Shown: positions 16,873-28,948, counted from the first letter of the stretch. The stretch: 64,000 nt of DNA from Streptomyces sp. HUAS CB01 (GCF_030406905.1 NZ_CP129137.1:5476001-5540000), one strand, 5' to 3'. A program made the numbers and translations. The notes: generated by a model from the sequence alone, not told the origin.

Positions 16873-18885
16873 TCAGACCAGGCTCTCCCGCCATGCCCGG
16901 TGCAGCCCCGCGAAGCGGCCCGTGCCGTCGACGAGGGCGGCCGGGCTGCCGTCCTCGACGACGCGGCCGTGTTCCATCACCAGCACCCGGTCGGCGATCT
17001 CCACCGTCGACAGGCGGTGGGCGATGACGATCGCCGTCCGCCCCCGCAGCACCGTGGCCATGGCCCGCTGCACCGCCCGCTCGCCGGGGATGTCCAGCGA
17101 ACTCGTCGCCTCGTCCAGGATCAGCACCGCCGGATCGGCGAGCAGCGCCCGGGCGAAGGCGACGAGCTGACGCTGCCCCGCCGAGATCCGGCCACCGCGC
17201 TTGCGCACGTCCGTGTCGTAGCCCTCCGGCAGTCCGCTGATGAAGTCGTGCGCACCGATGGCCTTCGCCGCCTGCTCGATCTCCTCACGCGTGGCGTCCG
17301 GCCGCCCGATCGCGATGTTCTCGGCGACCGTGCCGGAGAACAGGAACGCCTCCTGGGTCACCATCACCACCCCGCGCCGCAGTTCGGGCACCGGCAGATC
17401 GCGCAGATCGGTGCCGTCGAGCAGGACCCGCCCCTCCGTCGGGTCGTAGAAGCGGGCCAGCAGCTTCGCCAGCGTGGACTTGCCCGCACCGGTCGAGCCG
17501 ACGACGGCGACGGTCTGACCGGCGGGGATCGTCAGTGCGAAGCGCGGCAGTACCTCCCCGCCGGTGCGGTAGGCGAAGCGGACGTCCTCGAAGACCACCT
17601 CCCGGCCCGGACCGGCGGCACCGGCCCGTTCCGGCAGCCCCACGGGACGCGCGGGCTCCGGGACGGACGGCGTCTGGGCGAGCAGGCCCGCGATCTTCTG
17701 CAGCGACGCGGCGGCCGACTCGTACGAGTTGAGGAACATGCCGAGCCGGTCGATGGGGTCGTACAGCCGCCGCAGATAGAGCACCGCGGCCGCGAGCACA
17801 CCGAGCGCCAGCGTCCCCTCGGTCACCCGGTACGCGCCCCACAGCACGATTCCCGCCACCGCGGTGTTCGCCACCAGCCGGGACCCCACGACATAGCGGG
17901 CCATCTCCAGCAGCGAGTCCCCGTTGCTGCGGGCGTGCCGGTCGTTCAGGGCGCCGAAGCGCTCGTCGTTCGCGCGCTCGCGGCGGAAGGCGCGCACGGG
18001 CCGGATGCCGTTCATCGTCTCCGCGAACTTCACGATGACGGAGGCGATGGCGGTCGACCGCTCGGCGAACACCACCGAGGCGCGCCGCCGGTAGAGCCGC
18101 ACCAGCAGGTACAGCGGGACGAAGCTGAGCACGGCGAGACCGCCGATGCCGAGGTCGAGCCAGAGCAGCATCGCCGAGATGTAGACGAACGACAGCACCA
18201 CGGCGAGGAGCTCCTGCAGTCCCTCGCTGAGGAGTTCGCGCAGCGATTCGACGTCGGTGGTGGAACGCGAGATCAGCCGGCCCGAGGTGTACCGCTCGTG
18301 GAAGTCCAGACTCAGCGCCTGGGCATGCCGGAAGATCCGGCCGCGCAGATCGAGCAGCGCGTCCTGGTTGACGCGGGCCGAAGCGCGGATGAAGGCGTAC
18401 TGGAAAGCGCCGGACCCGATCGCGCACACCGCGTACCCGGCGCCGACCACGACCAGCGGCCCGTGGTCGCCGTCGCGCAGCGCGGGCACACCGCTGTCGA
18501 TGGCGAACGCGACGAGCAGCGGGCCGGCCTGTGCCGCGGCCTGCTGAAGCAGCAGGAGCACCGCGGCGACGACGACCCGTGCCCGGAGAGGCGCCAGCAG
18601 CGAACGCAGCAGGGCACCAGTGGCCCCGTCGGGCGCGGGCAGGGCGTCCCGGTCGAACGGATCGCCGTCCGCGCCCCGCGCAGCCGGGTCCGTGTCCTTC
18701 GCGTCCGCGCCCCGTCCGGCCGGGTCCGCGGGATCAGGGCCGTCCGGGCCCGTCGCCCGCCTGTCCGCGCCGCGCGCGGCGGTGCCTTCGGCTTCCGGTC
18801 CCGAAGCCCCGGGGCCGTTCGCGACGGCGCCGGCCGTGCTGTCCCCGGCGTCCGGCTGCGGCGTCGTGGCCGTCGATGACGTCAT
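16873..18885 (-). CDS. ABC exporter subunit, catalytically competent half
   Basis: This 670-aa half-transporter fuses a membrane domain to an ATPase domain. The first 95 residues are an Ala/Gly/Pro/Asp-rich, probably disordered extension. Six transmembrane helices follow, then Walker A (VGSTGAGKST), a normal Q-loop (VTQEAFLF), Walker B with catalytic glutamate E592 (LILDEATSS) and the H-loop (IAHRLST). The signature is ISAGQ rather than LSGGQ. Its ATG overlaps the stop of the upstream partner (ATGA, 18882-18885), so the pair is translationally coupled and most likely forms a heterodimer. The substrate (drug, lipid or peptide) cannot be told. Confidence 0.92.
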   Translation of the reverse strand: MTSSTATTPQPDAGDSTAGAVANGPGASGPEAEGTAARGADRRATGPDGPDPADPAGRGADAKDTDPAARGADGDPFDRDALPAPDGATGALLRSLLAPLRARVVVAAVLLLLQQAAAQAGPLLVAFAIDSGVPALRDGDHGPLVVVGAGYAVCAIGSGAFQYAFIRASARVNQDALLDLRGRIFRHAQALSLDFHERYTSGRLISRSTTDVESLRELLSEGLQELLAVVLSFVYISAMLLWLDLGIGGLAVLSFVPLYLLVRLYRRRASVVFAERSTAIASVIVKFAETMNGIRPVRAFRRERANDERFGALNDRHARSNGDSLLEMARYVVGSRLVANTAVAGIVLWGAYRVTEGTLALGVLAAAVLYLRRLYDPIDRLGMFLNSYESAAASLQKIAGLLAQTPSVPEPARPVGLPERAGAAGPGREVVFEDVRFAYRTGGEVLPRFALTIPAGQTVAVVGSTGAGKSTLAKLLARFYDPTEGRVLLDGTDLRDLPVPELRRGVVMVTQEAFLFSGTVAENIAIGRPDATREEIEQAAKAIGAHDFISGLPEGYDTDVRKRGGRISAGQRQLVAFARALLADPAVLILDEATSSLDIPGERAVQRAMATVLRGRTAIVIAHRLSTVEIADRVLVMEHGRVVEDGSPAALVDGTGRFAGLHRAWRESLV

Positions 18886-20819
18886 CGGTCTCGCTCCTCG
18901 GCGTGAGCGCCCGACATCAGCCAGGCGTACTCGGCGTTGTCCCGCAGCAGTTCGTGGTGGGTGCCGACGGCCGCGACCCGGCCCTCCGACAGCAGCGCCA
19001 CCCGGTCGGCGAGCAGCACGGTGGACGGCCGGTGCGCCACGACCAGGGCGGTGGTGTCCTGGAGGACCCGGCGCAGCGCGGCCTCCACGAGCGCCTCCGT
19101 GTGCACGTCGAGCGCCGACAGCGGGTCGTCGAGCACGAGGAACCGGGGCTTCCCGACGACCGCGCGGGCGAGGGCGAGCCGCTGTCGCTGCCCGCCCGAC
19201 AGGCTGAGGCCCTGCTCGCCGACCTGGGTGCCGAGGCCCCGCGGCAGGGTGTCCACGAACCCCGCCTGGGCCACGTCCAGCGCCCGCCGCACCTGCTCGT
19301 CGTCGGCGTACTCGGCGCCCATTCGCACGTTCTCCCCGACGCTCGCCGAGAAGAGCGTCGGCTCCTCGAACGCCATCGACACCAGCGTGCGGAGCTCCTC
19401 GCGCGGCATGGCCGCGATGTCCCGCCCGTCCAGCGTGATGCGCCCGGCGGTCACCTCGTACAGCCGCGGTACGAGCGCGGTCAGCGTCGTCTTCCCGCTG
19501 CCCGTGCCACCGACGAGGGCCATGGTCTCCCCGGGACGGATGTGCAGATCGATGTCCTTCAGCACCGGGTCCGTGTCCTCGGGTGCGTCGGGGTAGCGGA
19601 AGCGGACGTTCTCGAACCGCAGCCCGCCTCCTGCCCCGCCCGCCCGTTCCGGGCCCGGAGCGGGCGCGGTGATCGCGGACGGCGGACGTCCCGACGGGAC
19701 GGCCCCGTTCCCGGGCACCGTGGCTGAATCCTCCGCCGACTGCTTCCCGGGTTCCCCTCCGGGCACCTTCCGGGAGTCCTCACCAAGGCGCCTCGCGTGC
19801 CCGGACCCCCGCTCGTCGTCGCGTTCCTCCTCGGCGTCCAGGACCTCGAAGTAGCGGTCCGTCGCCGTCGCCGCCTCCTGGCTCATGGCGAGCAGGAAGC
19901 CCATCGCGTCCACCGGCCAGCGCAGTGCGAGCGCCGTGGAGAGGAAGGCGACGAGCGTGCCGGCCGACAGGGTGCCGTCCGCGACCTGCATCGTGCCGAG
20001 CACCAGCGCGGCGCCGATGGCGAGTTCGGGGACGATCATGATGACGCCGAAGATGCCCGCCAGCAGCCGGGCCTTGACCAGTTCGGTCCCGCGCAGCCGC
20101 TCGGACAGCGCCCGGAAGGCGGCCGCCTGGCTCCGGTGGCGTCCGAAGCCCTTGATGATGCGGATGCCGAGGACGCTCTCCTCGACGACGGTCGTCAGAT
20201 CGCCCACCTGGTCCTGCGCCGTCCGCGCCACCGACGAGTAGCGCCCCTCGAACCGGGCGATGACGAACACCAGCGGGGCGACCGGGGCGAGGAGCACCAG
20301 CCCCAGCGTCCACTGCTGGGCCAGCAGGATGCCCGCGCCGACGAGGATGGTCACGCCGTTGACGAGCAGGAACGTCAGCGGGAACGCGAGGAACATCCGC
20401 ACCAGCATCAGATCCGTCGTCCCGCGCGACAACAGCTGCCCGGACGCCCACCGGTCGTGGAACGCCACGGGCAGCCGCTGGAGGTGCCGGAAGAGATCGG
20501 CCCGCATCGCCGCCTCGACCCCGGCCAGCGGACGGGCCACCAGCCAGCGCCGGAAGCCGAACAGCACCGCTTCCGCGACACCGAGAAGCAGCAGGTACAG
20601 CGCGCCGAGCCACACCCCGCCCACGTCCCGGTCGGCCACCGGACCGTCCACCATCCACTTCAGGACGAGGGGGATCACGAGGCTCAGACAGGAGGCGACG
20701 ACCGCGACGAACGCGGCCGTGAACAGACGGGTCCTGACCGGGCGTACGTACGGCCACAGCCGCAGCAGGGAGCGGGCGGCGGACCGGTCGGGCTGGGTGG
20801 CTTCAGCTGTGGTGGACAT
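18882..20819 (-). CDS. ABC exporter subunit, degenerate half
   Basis: This 645-aa half-transporter is the first gene of the pair. It has a six-helix membrane domain, a 70-residue charged linker (about 340-410) and an ATPase domain with Walker A (VGGTGSGKTT) and a canonical signature (LSGGQRQRLALARA). The catalytic glutamate after Walker B is aspartate (D565 in LVLDDPLS), and the Q-loop glutamine is glutamate (FEEPTLF). This is the pattern of heterodimeric exporters with one degenerate ATP site, the site being completed by the partner's ISAGQ signature. ATG 20819 has no clear ribosome binding site, so a short-leader transcript is possible. Confidence 0.92.
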   Translation of the reverse strand: MSTTAEATQPDRSAARSLLRLWPYVRPVRTRLFTAAFVAVVASCLSLVIPLVLKWMVDGPVADRDVGGVWLGALYLLLLGVAEAVLFGFRRWLVARPLAGVEAAMRADLFRHLQRLPVAFHDRWASGQLLSRGTTDLMLVRMFLAFPLTFLLVNGVTILVGAGILLAQQWTLGLVLLAPVAPLVFVIARFEGRYSSVARTAQDQVGDLTTVVEESVLGIRIIKGFGRHRSQAAAFRALSERLRGTELVKARLLAGIFGVIMIVPELAIGAALVLGTMQVADGTLSAGTLVAFLSTALALRWPVDAMGFLLAMSQEAATATDRYFEVLDAEEERDDERGSGHARRLGEDSRKVPGGEPGKQSAEDSATVPGNGAVPSGRPPSAITAPAPGPERAGGAGGGLRFENVRFRYPDAPEDTDPVLKDIDLHIRPGETMALVGGTGSGKTTLTALVPRLYEVTAGRITLDGRDIAAMPREELRTLVSMAFEEPTLFSASVGENVRMGAEYADDEQVRRALDVAQAGFVDTLPRGLGTQVGEQGLSLSGGQRQRLALARAVVGKPRFLVLDDPLSALDVHTEALVEAALRRVLQDTTALVVAHRPSTVLLADRVALLSEGRVAAVGTHHELLRDNAEYAWLMSGAHAEERDR

Positions 20820-21067
20820 CAGGAGTGAGCCTACGGTTCACCACTGACATGGCCCACCGAGTTTTCCCGCCGGCCCTACCGCCCTGCCGCGCCCGCCCCT
20901 CACCGCGCTGCTGCCCTGCCCCGTCCCGCCGGGCCGGTCGGCGCCCCGCCCGTCCACCCCGCCGCCCGCGGCCGCGAAGTCGTAGCCGCCCGTCAACCGA
21001 TCGGCGGATGCGCCCTCGAGCGCCTCGGCCGATGCCGTGCGCGGCCGCCGCCCGGCACCCTCGTCAC

Positions 21068-21970
21068 ATGGCGATTGTCGAAGTGAACGGACTGCGCAGG
21101 TCCTACGGCGGACGGCCGGCCGTGGACGGGGTGACCTTCCGGGTCGAGGAGGGCGAGATCTTCGGGATCCTCGGGCCCAACGGCGCCGGCAAGACCACGA
21201 CCGTCGAGTGCGTCGAAGGGCTCCGGACCCCCGACGAGGGCACCGTCCGCGTCGCCGGGCTCGACCCGGTGGCCGACCACGACGGCGTGACGCGCATCCT
21301 CGGGGCCCAGCTCCAGGAGAGCGAGCTCCAGCCGAAGCTGACGGTCCGCGAGGCGCTGGAGCTGTACGCCGCCTTCCATGCCCGGCCCGCCGACTGGCGG
21401 CCCCTCGCCGAACGGCTCGGCCTCACCGACAAGCTCGGCACCCGGTTCGCCCAGCTGTCCGGTGGCCAGAAGCAGCGGCTGTTCATCGCGCTCGCCCTCA
21501 TCGGCAACCCCCGCGTCGTCGTGCTCGACGAGCTCACCACCGGCCTCGATCCGCGCGCCCGCCGTGACACCTGGCACCTGATCGAGGACGTCCGGGCCGG
21601 TGGCGTGACCGTCCTCCTCGTCACCCACTTCATGGAGGAGGCCCAGCGGCTCTGCGACCGGATCGCCGTCATCGACAAGGGCAGGCTCGCCGCGCTCGAC
21701 ACCCCCTCGGGGCTGATCCGCCGCGCCGGCGGCGCCACCGTCATCACCTTCACCCCGTCACGGCCGCTCGCCGAGGACGACCTGGCCGGGCTTCCCGGAG
21801 CCGCGCTCGCCGAGGACCGGGAAGGCCGGGTCGTCATCCACGGCACCGACGACACCGTCAACGCCGTCATCACGCTGCTCGCGCGTCACCGCATCACCGC
21901 CCACCAGCTCCGCGTCACCGAGGCCACCCTCGACGACGCCTTCCTCGACCTCACGGAAGAGCAGGTCTGA
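21068..21970 (+). CDS. ABC-2 exporter ATP-binding subunit (DrrA-like)
   Basis: This 300-aa cytoplasmic ATPase powers the permease encoded 1 nt downstream. It has Walker A (GPNGAGKTTT), the signature LSGGQKQRLF, Walker B (VVVLDELTTGLD) and the H-loop (LVTHFMEEA). The C-terminal 80 residues are the small regulatory extension of DrrA-type drug exporters. Walker B is followed by DEL, as usual for this group. ATG 21068 lacks an obvious ribosome binding site. It heads an apparent four-gene unit with the permease, sensor kinase and response regulator, which suggests control of the exporter by the two-component system. Confidence 0.93.
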   Translation: MAIVEVNGLRRSYGGRPAVDGVTFRVEEGEIFGILGPNGAGKTTTVECVEGLRTPDEGTVRVAGLDPVADHDGVTRILGAQLQESELQPKLTVREALELYAAFHARPADWRPLAERLGLTDKLGTRFAQLSGGQKQRLFIALALIGNPRVVVLDELTTGLDPRARRDTWHLIEDVRAGGVTVLLVTHFMEEAQRLCDRIAVIDKGRLAALDTPSGLIRRAGGATVITFTPSRPLAEDDLAGLPGAALAEDREGRVVIHGTDDTVNAVITLLARHRITAHQLRVTEATLDDAFLDLTEEQV

Positions 21971-21971
21971 C

Positions 21972-22715
21972 ATGCCGTCCGCCGCAGCCGCCGTCCTGAG
22001 GACCGAGTCGCGCCTGTTCGCCCGCGAACCCGGCAGCCTCTTCTGGATCCTCGTCTTCCCGTCCGCCCTGCTTCTGATCATCGGCCTGGTGCCGTCCTTC
22101 CGGGAGGTGTCCGCCGAGCTCGGCGGCCGCCGCGTCGTCGATCTGTACGTGCCCGTCGCCGTGCTCCTCGGCACGATCACGGCGGGGCTGCAGGCCATGC
22201 CGCCCGTCCTCACCGGCTACCGGGAACGGGGCGTCCTGCGCAGGATGGCGACCACGCCGGTGCGCCCGGCCGCGCTGCTCACCGCACAGCTCGTCCTGCA
22301 CGGAGCCGCGTCCCTGCTCTCGGCGCTGCTCGCGGTCGCCGTCGGCCGCGTCGCCCACGGGGTGGAGCTCCCGGGACAGCCCGCCGGCTACCTCCTCGCC
22401 CTCCTCCTCACGACGACCGCGGCGCTCGCGCTCGGCGCGACCGTGTGCGCGGTGTCCCGCACCCAGAAGATCGCCACGGCGATCGGCTCGGCCGTGTTCT
22501 TCCCGGCGATGTTCACCGCCGGGGTGTGGGTGCCGGTGCAGGCCATGCCGGAGGCCCTGCGGCGGGTCGTCGAACTCACCCCCTTCGGGGCGGCGTCCGG
22601 GGCGCTCGACCGTGCGGCGGCCGGCGGCTGGCCGGGCTGGGCCGCCGTCGGGATCACCGCGGTGTGGACGGCCGCGCTGACCGCCGCCGCGGTTCGCTGG
22701 TTCCGCTGGGAGTGA
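21972..22715 (+). CDS. ABC-2 type exporter permease
   Basis: This 247-aa integral membrane protein has about six transmembrane helices, beginning with LFWILVFPSALLLIIGLVP and including TATAIGSAVFF-like and WAAVGITAVWTAALTAAA segments. It is the membrane partner of the ATPase whose stop codon lies 1 nt upstream. The family exports drugs, lipids or polymers; the substrate is not identifiable here. Confidence 0.9.
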   Translation: MPSAAAAVLRTESRLFAREPGSLFWILVFPSALLLIIGLVPSFREVSAELGGRRVVDLYVPVAVLLGTITAGLQAMPPVLTGYRERGVLRRMATTPVRPAALLTAQLVLHGAASLLSALLAVAVGRVAHGVELPGQPAGYLLALLLTTTAALALGATVCAVSRTQKIATAIGSAVFFPAMFTAGVWVPVQAMPEALRRVVELTPFGAASGALDRAAAGGWPGWAAVGITAVWTAALTAAAVRWFRWE

Positions 22716-22771
22716 CCGTGGGCGCGGAGGGACCGCGGCGTGGGAACCGACGGGTGCGGGAGACTGGGCGC

Positions 22772-24010
22772 ATGACCGCCGCCGAACAGCGCTGGGAGCA
22801 GTTCTTCCGCTACGGCCCCTACCTCCTGCTCGGCCTCTCCTCCTCCCTCGCGGCCGCCACCGCCCGGCCGTTGATGACGCGCGCCGAGCTGTACGGGGCC
22901 GCGGCCGTGCTCCCGGCGGCGCTCGTCCACGAGTTGTGGTGGAGCCGCACCAGGGACGGGCTGCCCGAGTTCGCCCCGGCAGGCCGGATCCACTACGCGG
23001 TACGCACCGTCCTCGCCGCGGTCCTCACCTGGCTCAACCCGTTCTTCGCCGTGTACGCGGTCCTCGGCTACTTCGACGCCGGCGCGCTCCTGCCGCGCCG
23101 CTGGGCCTACGCCGGGCTGGTCGCCACGGCGGTGACCATGGCCGGTTCCCAGTCCGGCGGGCTGCCGCCGGCGTCGGCCACGAACTGGATGGCGTTCGGC
23201 GCGCTGTTCGTCCTCAACGCGTTCCTCGCCCTCGTCTTCGCCCGGATCGCCGTCGAGGAGGCCGAGGCCGCGAAGCAGAAGGCCGCCACGATCGCCGAGC
23301 TCGAGCGCACCAACGCCCGTCTGGAACAGGCTCTCGACGAGAACGCGGGTCTGCACGCCCAACTCGTCGTCCAGGCCCGGGAGGCCGGCGTCGCCGACGA
23401 GCGACGCCGGCTCGCCGCGGAGATCCACGACACCATCGCCCAAGGGCTGACCGGCATCGTCGCGCAGCTCCAGGTGGTCACCGCCACGGACGACCCGGAC
23501 GTGGCACGCACCCACGCGGAGCGTGCCGCCGCCCTGGCCCGCGCCGCCCTGGGCGAGGCGCGGCGGTCGGTGCAGAACCTCGCGCCGTCCGCCCTCGCCC
23601 ACGACGAACTGCCCCGGGCACTGGAGAAGACCGTGGACGAGTGGTCCCGGCGCAGTGGCGTGACCGCCCGGTTCACGGTCACCGGCGCGGTGGAGCCGCT
23701 GCACGACGAGGTCGCCGCCACGCTGCTGCGGATAGCCCAGGAAGCCCTCGCCAACACCGCCCGGCACGCCCGCGCCGAACGCGCCGGCGTGACCCTGTCC
23801 TACATGGGGGACGAAGTGACGCTCGACGTCCGCGACGACGGGAGCGGCTTCGACCCGTGCGCGCTGCCCGCCCGGACCCGCACCAACGGCTTCGGCCTGG
23901 ACGGCATGCGCCACCGGGCGGCCCGTATCGCCGGCACGGTGTCCGTCGAGTCCGAACCGGGCGGCGGCACGGCGGTGTCGGCTCGCGTACCGTTGGTGCG
24001 CCATGGCTGA
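22772..24010 (+). CDS. NarL-type sensor histidine kinase
   Basis: This 412-aa sensor starts at ATG 22772 behind GGGAGA. The N-terminus has about five transmembrane helices and little external sequence, suggesting that it senses the membrane or works with the neighbouring ABC exporter. A coiled coil (about 165-205) leads to the HisKA_3 phosphoacceptor helix (RRRLAAEIHDTIAQG) with H219. The ATPase domain shows an N-box (AQEALANTARHARA) and a DDGSGFD motif. It overlaps the response regulator by 8 nt, so the pair is cognate. Its order after an ABC-2 exporter resembles LiaRS-like envelope-stress or drug-efflux modules. Confidence 0.93.
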   Translation: MTAAEQRWEQFFRYGPYLLLGLSSSLAAATARPLMTRAELYGAAAVLPAALVHELWWSRTRDGLPEFAPAGRIHYAVRTVLAAVLTWLNPFFAVYAVLGYFDAGALLPRRWAYAGLVATAVTMAGSQSGGLPPASATNWMAFGALFVLNAFLALVFARIAVEEAEAAKQKAATIAELERTNARLEQALDENAGLHAQLVVQAREAGVADERRRLAAEIHDTIAQGLTGIVAQLQVVTATDDPDVARTHAERAAALARAALGEARRSVQNLAPSALAHDELPRALEKTVDEWSRRSGVTARFTVTGAVEPLHDEVAATLLRIAQEALANTARHARAERAGVTLSYMGDEVTLDVRDDGSGFDPCALPARTRTNGFGLDGMRHRAARIAGTVSVESEPGGGTAVSARVPLVRHG

Positions 24011-24641
24011 CGCCACCATCTCCGTGCTGATCGTCGACGACCATCCCGTCGTACGGGACGGGCTGCGCGGCATGTTCGAGTCCGCGGCCGGCTTCGCGGT
24101 GCTCGGCGAGGCCGCCGACGGCGTCGAGGGGGTCGCGCTGGCCGAGCGGCTGGACCCCGACGTGGTGCTGATGGACCTGCGGATGCCGGGCGGCGGCGGG
24201 GTGGAGGCCATCGCCGAATTGGCCAGGCGCGGTGCCCGTACGAAGGTCCTCGTCCTCACCACCTACGACACCGACGCGGACACGCTGCCCGCGATCGAGG
24301 CGGGGGCGACCGGCTACCTCCTCAAGGACGCCCCGCGCGAGGAACTGTTCACGGCGGTCCGCGCCGCCGCCGAGGGCCGCACCGTCCTGTCCCCGGCGGT
24401 CGCCTCCCGGCTGGTCTCCCGCGTCCGCAACCCGGCGCCGCGCGACGAACCGCTCAGCGCCCGGGAACGCGAGGTGCTGGTCCTGGTCGCCCGGGGGACC
24501 TCGAACCGGGAGATCGCCGCCGAACTCTTCATCAGCGAGGCCACGGTGAAGACCCACCTCACCCACATCTACGGCAAACTCGCCGTCAAGGACCGGGCGT
24601 CGGCGGTGGCGGCGGCGTACGACCGCGGCATCCTCGGCTGA
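24003..24641 (+). CDS. NarL/LuxR-family response regulator
   Basis: This 212-aa regulator has a receiver domain with acidic pocket DD at 12-13, phosphoacceptor D58 (VVLMDLRMPG) and a conserved lysine (LLKDA). A C-terminal LuxR-type helix-turn-helix follows (LSAREREVLVLVARG, SNREIAAELFISEATVKTHL). It overlaps the sensor kinase gene. A likely target is the upstream exporter operon. The last 28 bases of the gene are the first unit of a decayed tandem repeat that continues downstream. Confidence 0.95.
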   Translation: MADATISVLIVDDHPVVRDGLRGMFESAAGFAVLGEAADGVEGVALAERLDPDVVLMDLRMPGGGGVEAIAELARRGARTKVLVLTTYDTDADTLPAIEAGATGYLLKDAPREELFTAVRAAAEGRTVLSPAVASRLVSRVRNPAPRDEPLSAREREVLVLVARGTSNREIAAELFISEATVKTHLTHIYGKLAVKDRASAVAAAYDRGILG

Positions 24642-24815
24642 CGCCCGTCCGCCGCCGGCGTTCTCGGCCGGCGCCGTATGCGCGCGGGCGTGCTCGGCTG
24701 ACGCCGTACGCGCGCCATCCTCGGTCGGCGCCGTATGCGCGCGGCGTTATCGGTCGGCCTACGTGCGCGGGCGTTCTCGGCCGGCGCCGTACGACCGCGG
24801 CATCCTCGGCCGACA
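24610..24815. repeat. Degenerate 27-30 bp tandem repeat beginning in the response regulator's last codons
   Basis: Seven units, each carrying a CTCGGC-like core, recur with the core at 24633, 24663, 24693, 24720, 24749, 24776 and 24805. The first unit is the 3' end of the response regulator gene, including its stop codon. The last unit again contains GTACGACCGCGGCATCCTCG, matching the gene end almost exactly, while the middle units are more diverged. Confidence 0.85.
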
Positions 24816-25188
24816 CCGCACGCGGGAGTACGGCCGGGACGGCCGCATGCCGCCGCCGCCCGCCGTGGGCGGGGCGTCCGCCCGAGGCCGTCACGTCGTG
24901 CGCCTTGCGGTGCCGCTCCCACGACGCGAGGCACGGCGCGAGGCGCGGCGCGCTGTCGGGGCAGCCGTCCCGCGGCCGCGCCGGCCGCCTGCTGCGCCGC
25001 TCGGCACCCGCCGACGCGAGGCCGCCTCGCGCGAACGCCGGGCGCCGCCGTACGCACGAAGCCTCGTCGGCCGCCCCGCAGCACCCGGCCGTCACGTGCC
25101 GCCCATCCGGTCGCGCGACGGCGCGGGCCCGCCCCGTCGCCGGGCAGCGGATGAGCCCGGTCCGGCGCGTACGGGCCGCACCGCGGCC
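24816..25188. other. Non-coding gap between convergent response regulator and glgX
   Basis: This is very GC-rich sequence after the repeat array. Frames are open on both strands, but their products are arginine-, proline- and alanine-rich with no ribosome binding site, domain or sensible start. I see no clear terminator hairpin and no gene. Confidence 0.5.
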
Positions 25189-27459
<2,271 letters not shown>

Positions 27460-27660
27460 CTGTCGGCCTCCCGCGGCTCGTCGGGCCCGCGCGGCTCCCG
27501 CCCACGGCGTCCCGGCCGTGGCTCCCCGCGTGTGGTCCTCCCACCATTTCTTCCCGACGCCGCGCTGCTCCCAACATGACCCGGTCCGACGTTTCCCCAG
27601 GAGGGTGGCCGTCGTTGGGCGGGACGTGCTGTGTCTCTGCGACCCCACGAGGTGGACTCT

Positions 27661-28911
27661 GTGAGCAACGCGGTGAGGCGGACGAGGGCCACGCTGGCCG
27701 TCGCCGTGCTGTGGACGGGACTGCTGGCCGGGCTGACCGGCTGCACCGGCGGAGCCGCCGGGAGTACCGGCGTCGATCCGGGCACCGGCGGCGACAAACC
27801 CCGGGCGCCCGGCGACGTCATCCGGATCACTCCGGCGGACGGCGCCAGGGCCGTGCCCGCGGACGGCCGGCTGGAAGTGGCGCTGTCGGGCGGGCGGCTG
27901 GAGCGGGTCAGGGTCACCCGGATCGAGACCGCGCAGCCCGCCGACGTCCCGGGTGCCGTCTCCCCGGACGGACTGACCTGGCGTCCGAAGCCCGGCACCC
28001 GGCTCGAGCTGGCGGCCAAGTACAGCGTCGACGCGGTGGCGCTGGACGCCCACGGCCGCCGCTCCGCACGGCACACGACCTTCACCACCGTCGTGCCCGA
28101 CCACCGGTTCATCGGCTACTTCACCCCGGAGAACCGCTCCACGGTGGGCATCGGAATGATCGTCTCGTTCGACTTCAACCGCGGGATCAGGAACCGCGCG
28201 GCCGTCGAGCGGGCCATCCGCATCACCTCCGTTCCGCCCGTGGAGGTCGTGGGCCACTGGTTCGACGCGGAGCGGCTCGACTTCCGCCCGCGCGAGTACT
28301 GGAAGCCCGGCACCAAGGTCACCGTCGACATGCGGCTGCGCGACGTCGAGGGTGCGTCCGGCGTGTACGGCATCCAGCGCAAGACCGTCCGCTTCACCGT
28401 CGGCAGGTCCCAGATCTCCTTGGTCGACGCCCGCGAGCGGACCATGGAGGTGCGCCGGGACGGCCGGCTGCTGACGACGCTGCCGGTCACCACGGGGGGC
28501 AGGAAGACCCGGACGTACAACGGCCGGATGGTCGTCAGCGAGATGCACGACGTCACCCGCATGAACGGCGCGACGGTCGGCTTCACCGACGACGACGGAA
28601 AGAGCGAGTACGACATCAAGGACGTGCCGCACGCGATGCGGCTCACCACGTCGGGCACCTTCCTGCACGGCAACTACTGGGCCGACCCGGCGGTCTTCGG
28701 CATGCGGAACGTCAGCCACGGCTGCATCGGGCTGCGCGACGAGAAGGGCGGCAGCCAGGACTCCCCGGCGGGCTGGTTCTTCGACCGGACGCTCATCGGC
28801 GACGTGGTGGAAGTGGTCAACTCCCCGGACCGGACGGTCGACCCGTGGAACGGGCTGAGCGGCTGGAACATGGGCTGGACGGCGTGGAAGGCCGGTTCCG
28901 CGCTGCAGTGA
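27661..28911 (+). CDS. L,D-transpeptidase lipoprotein (YkuD), copy 1
   Basis: This 416-aa lipoprotein is predicted to make 3-3 cross-links in peptidoglycan outside the membrane. GTG 27661 has GAGGTGGA just upstream; an earlier GTG at 27631 would spoil the signal peptide. The lipobox LTGC puts the lipidated cysteine at C28. Two Ig-like domains (IRITPADGARAVPADGRL; VGIGMIVSFDFNRGI) precede the catalytic domain, whose motif HGNYW...SHGCIGLRD gives nucleophile C355. The domain order matches mycobacterial LdtMt2-type enzymes. The neighbouring gene encodes a protein of the same length and layout. Confidence 0.93.
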   Translation: MSNAVRRTRATLAVAVLWTGLLAGLTGCTGGAAGSTGVDPGTGGDKPRAPGDVIRITPADGARAVPADGRLEVALSGGRLERVRVTRIETAQPADVPGAVSPDGLTWRPKPGTRLELAAKYSVDAVALDAHGRRSARHTTFTTVVPDHRFIGYFTPENRSTVGIGMIVSFDFNRGIRNRAAVERAIRITSVPPVEVVGHWFDAERLDFRPREYWKPGTKVTVDMRLRDVEGASGVYGIQRKTVRFTVGRSQISLVDARERTMEVRRDGRLLTTLPVTTGGRKTRTYNGRMVVSEMHDVTRMNGATVGFTDDDGKSEYDIKDVPHAMRLTTSGTFLHGNYWADPAVFGMRNVSHGCIGLRDEKGGSQDSPAGWFFDRTLIGDVVEVVNSPDRTVDPWNGLSGWNMGWTAWKAGSALQ

Positions 28912-28948
28912 GCCGCCCCTCCGCATGACCGGCACGTCCACCGGGCAG

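Noticed and set aside
27460..28941. Upstream continuation of glgX on the minus strand
   Set aside because: The frame runs opposite the first L,D-transpeptidase and has no similarity to the debranching enzyme; GTG 27459 has a good ribosome binding site.
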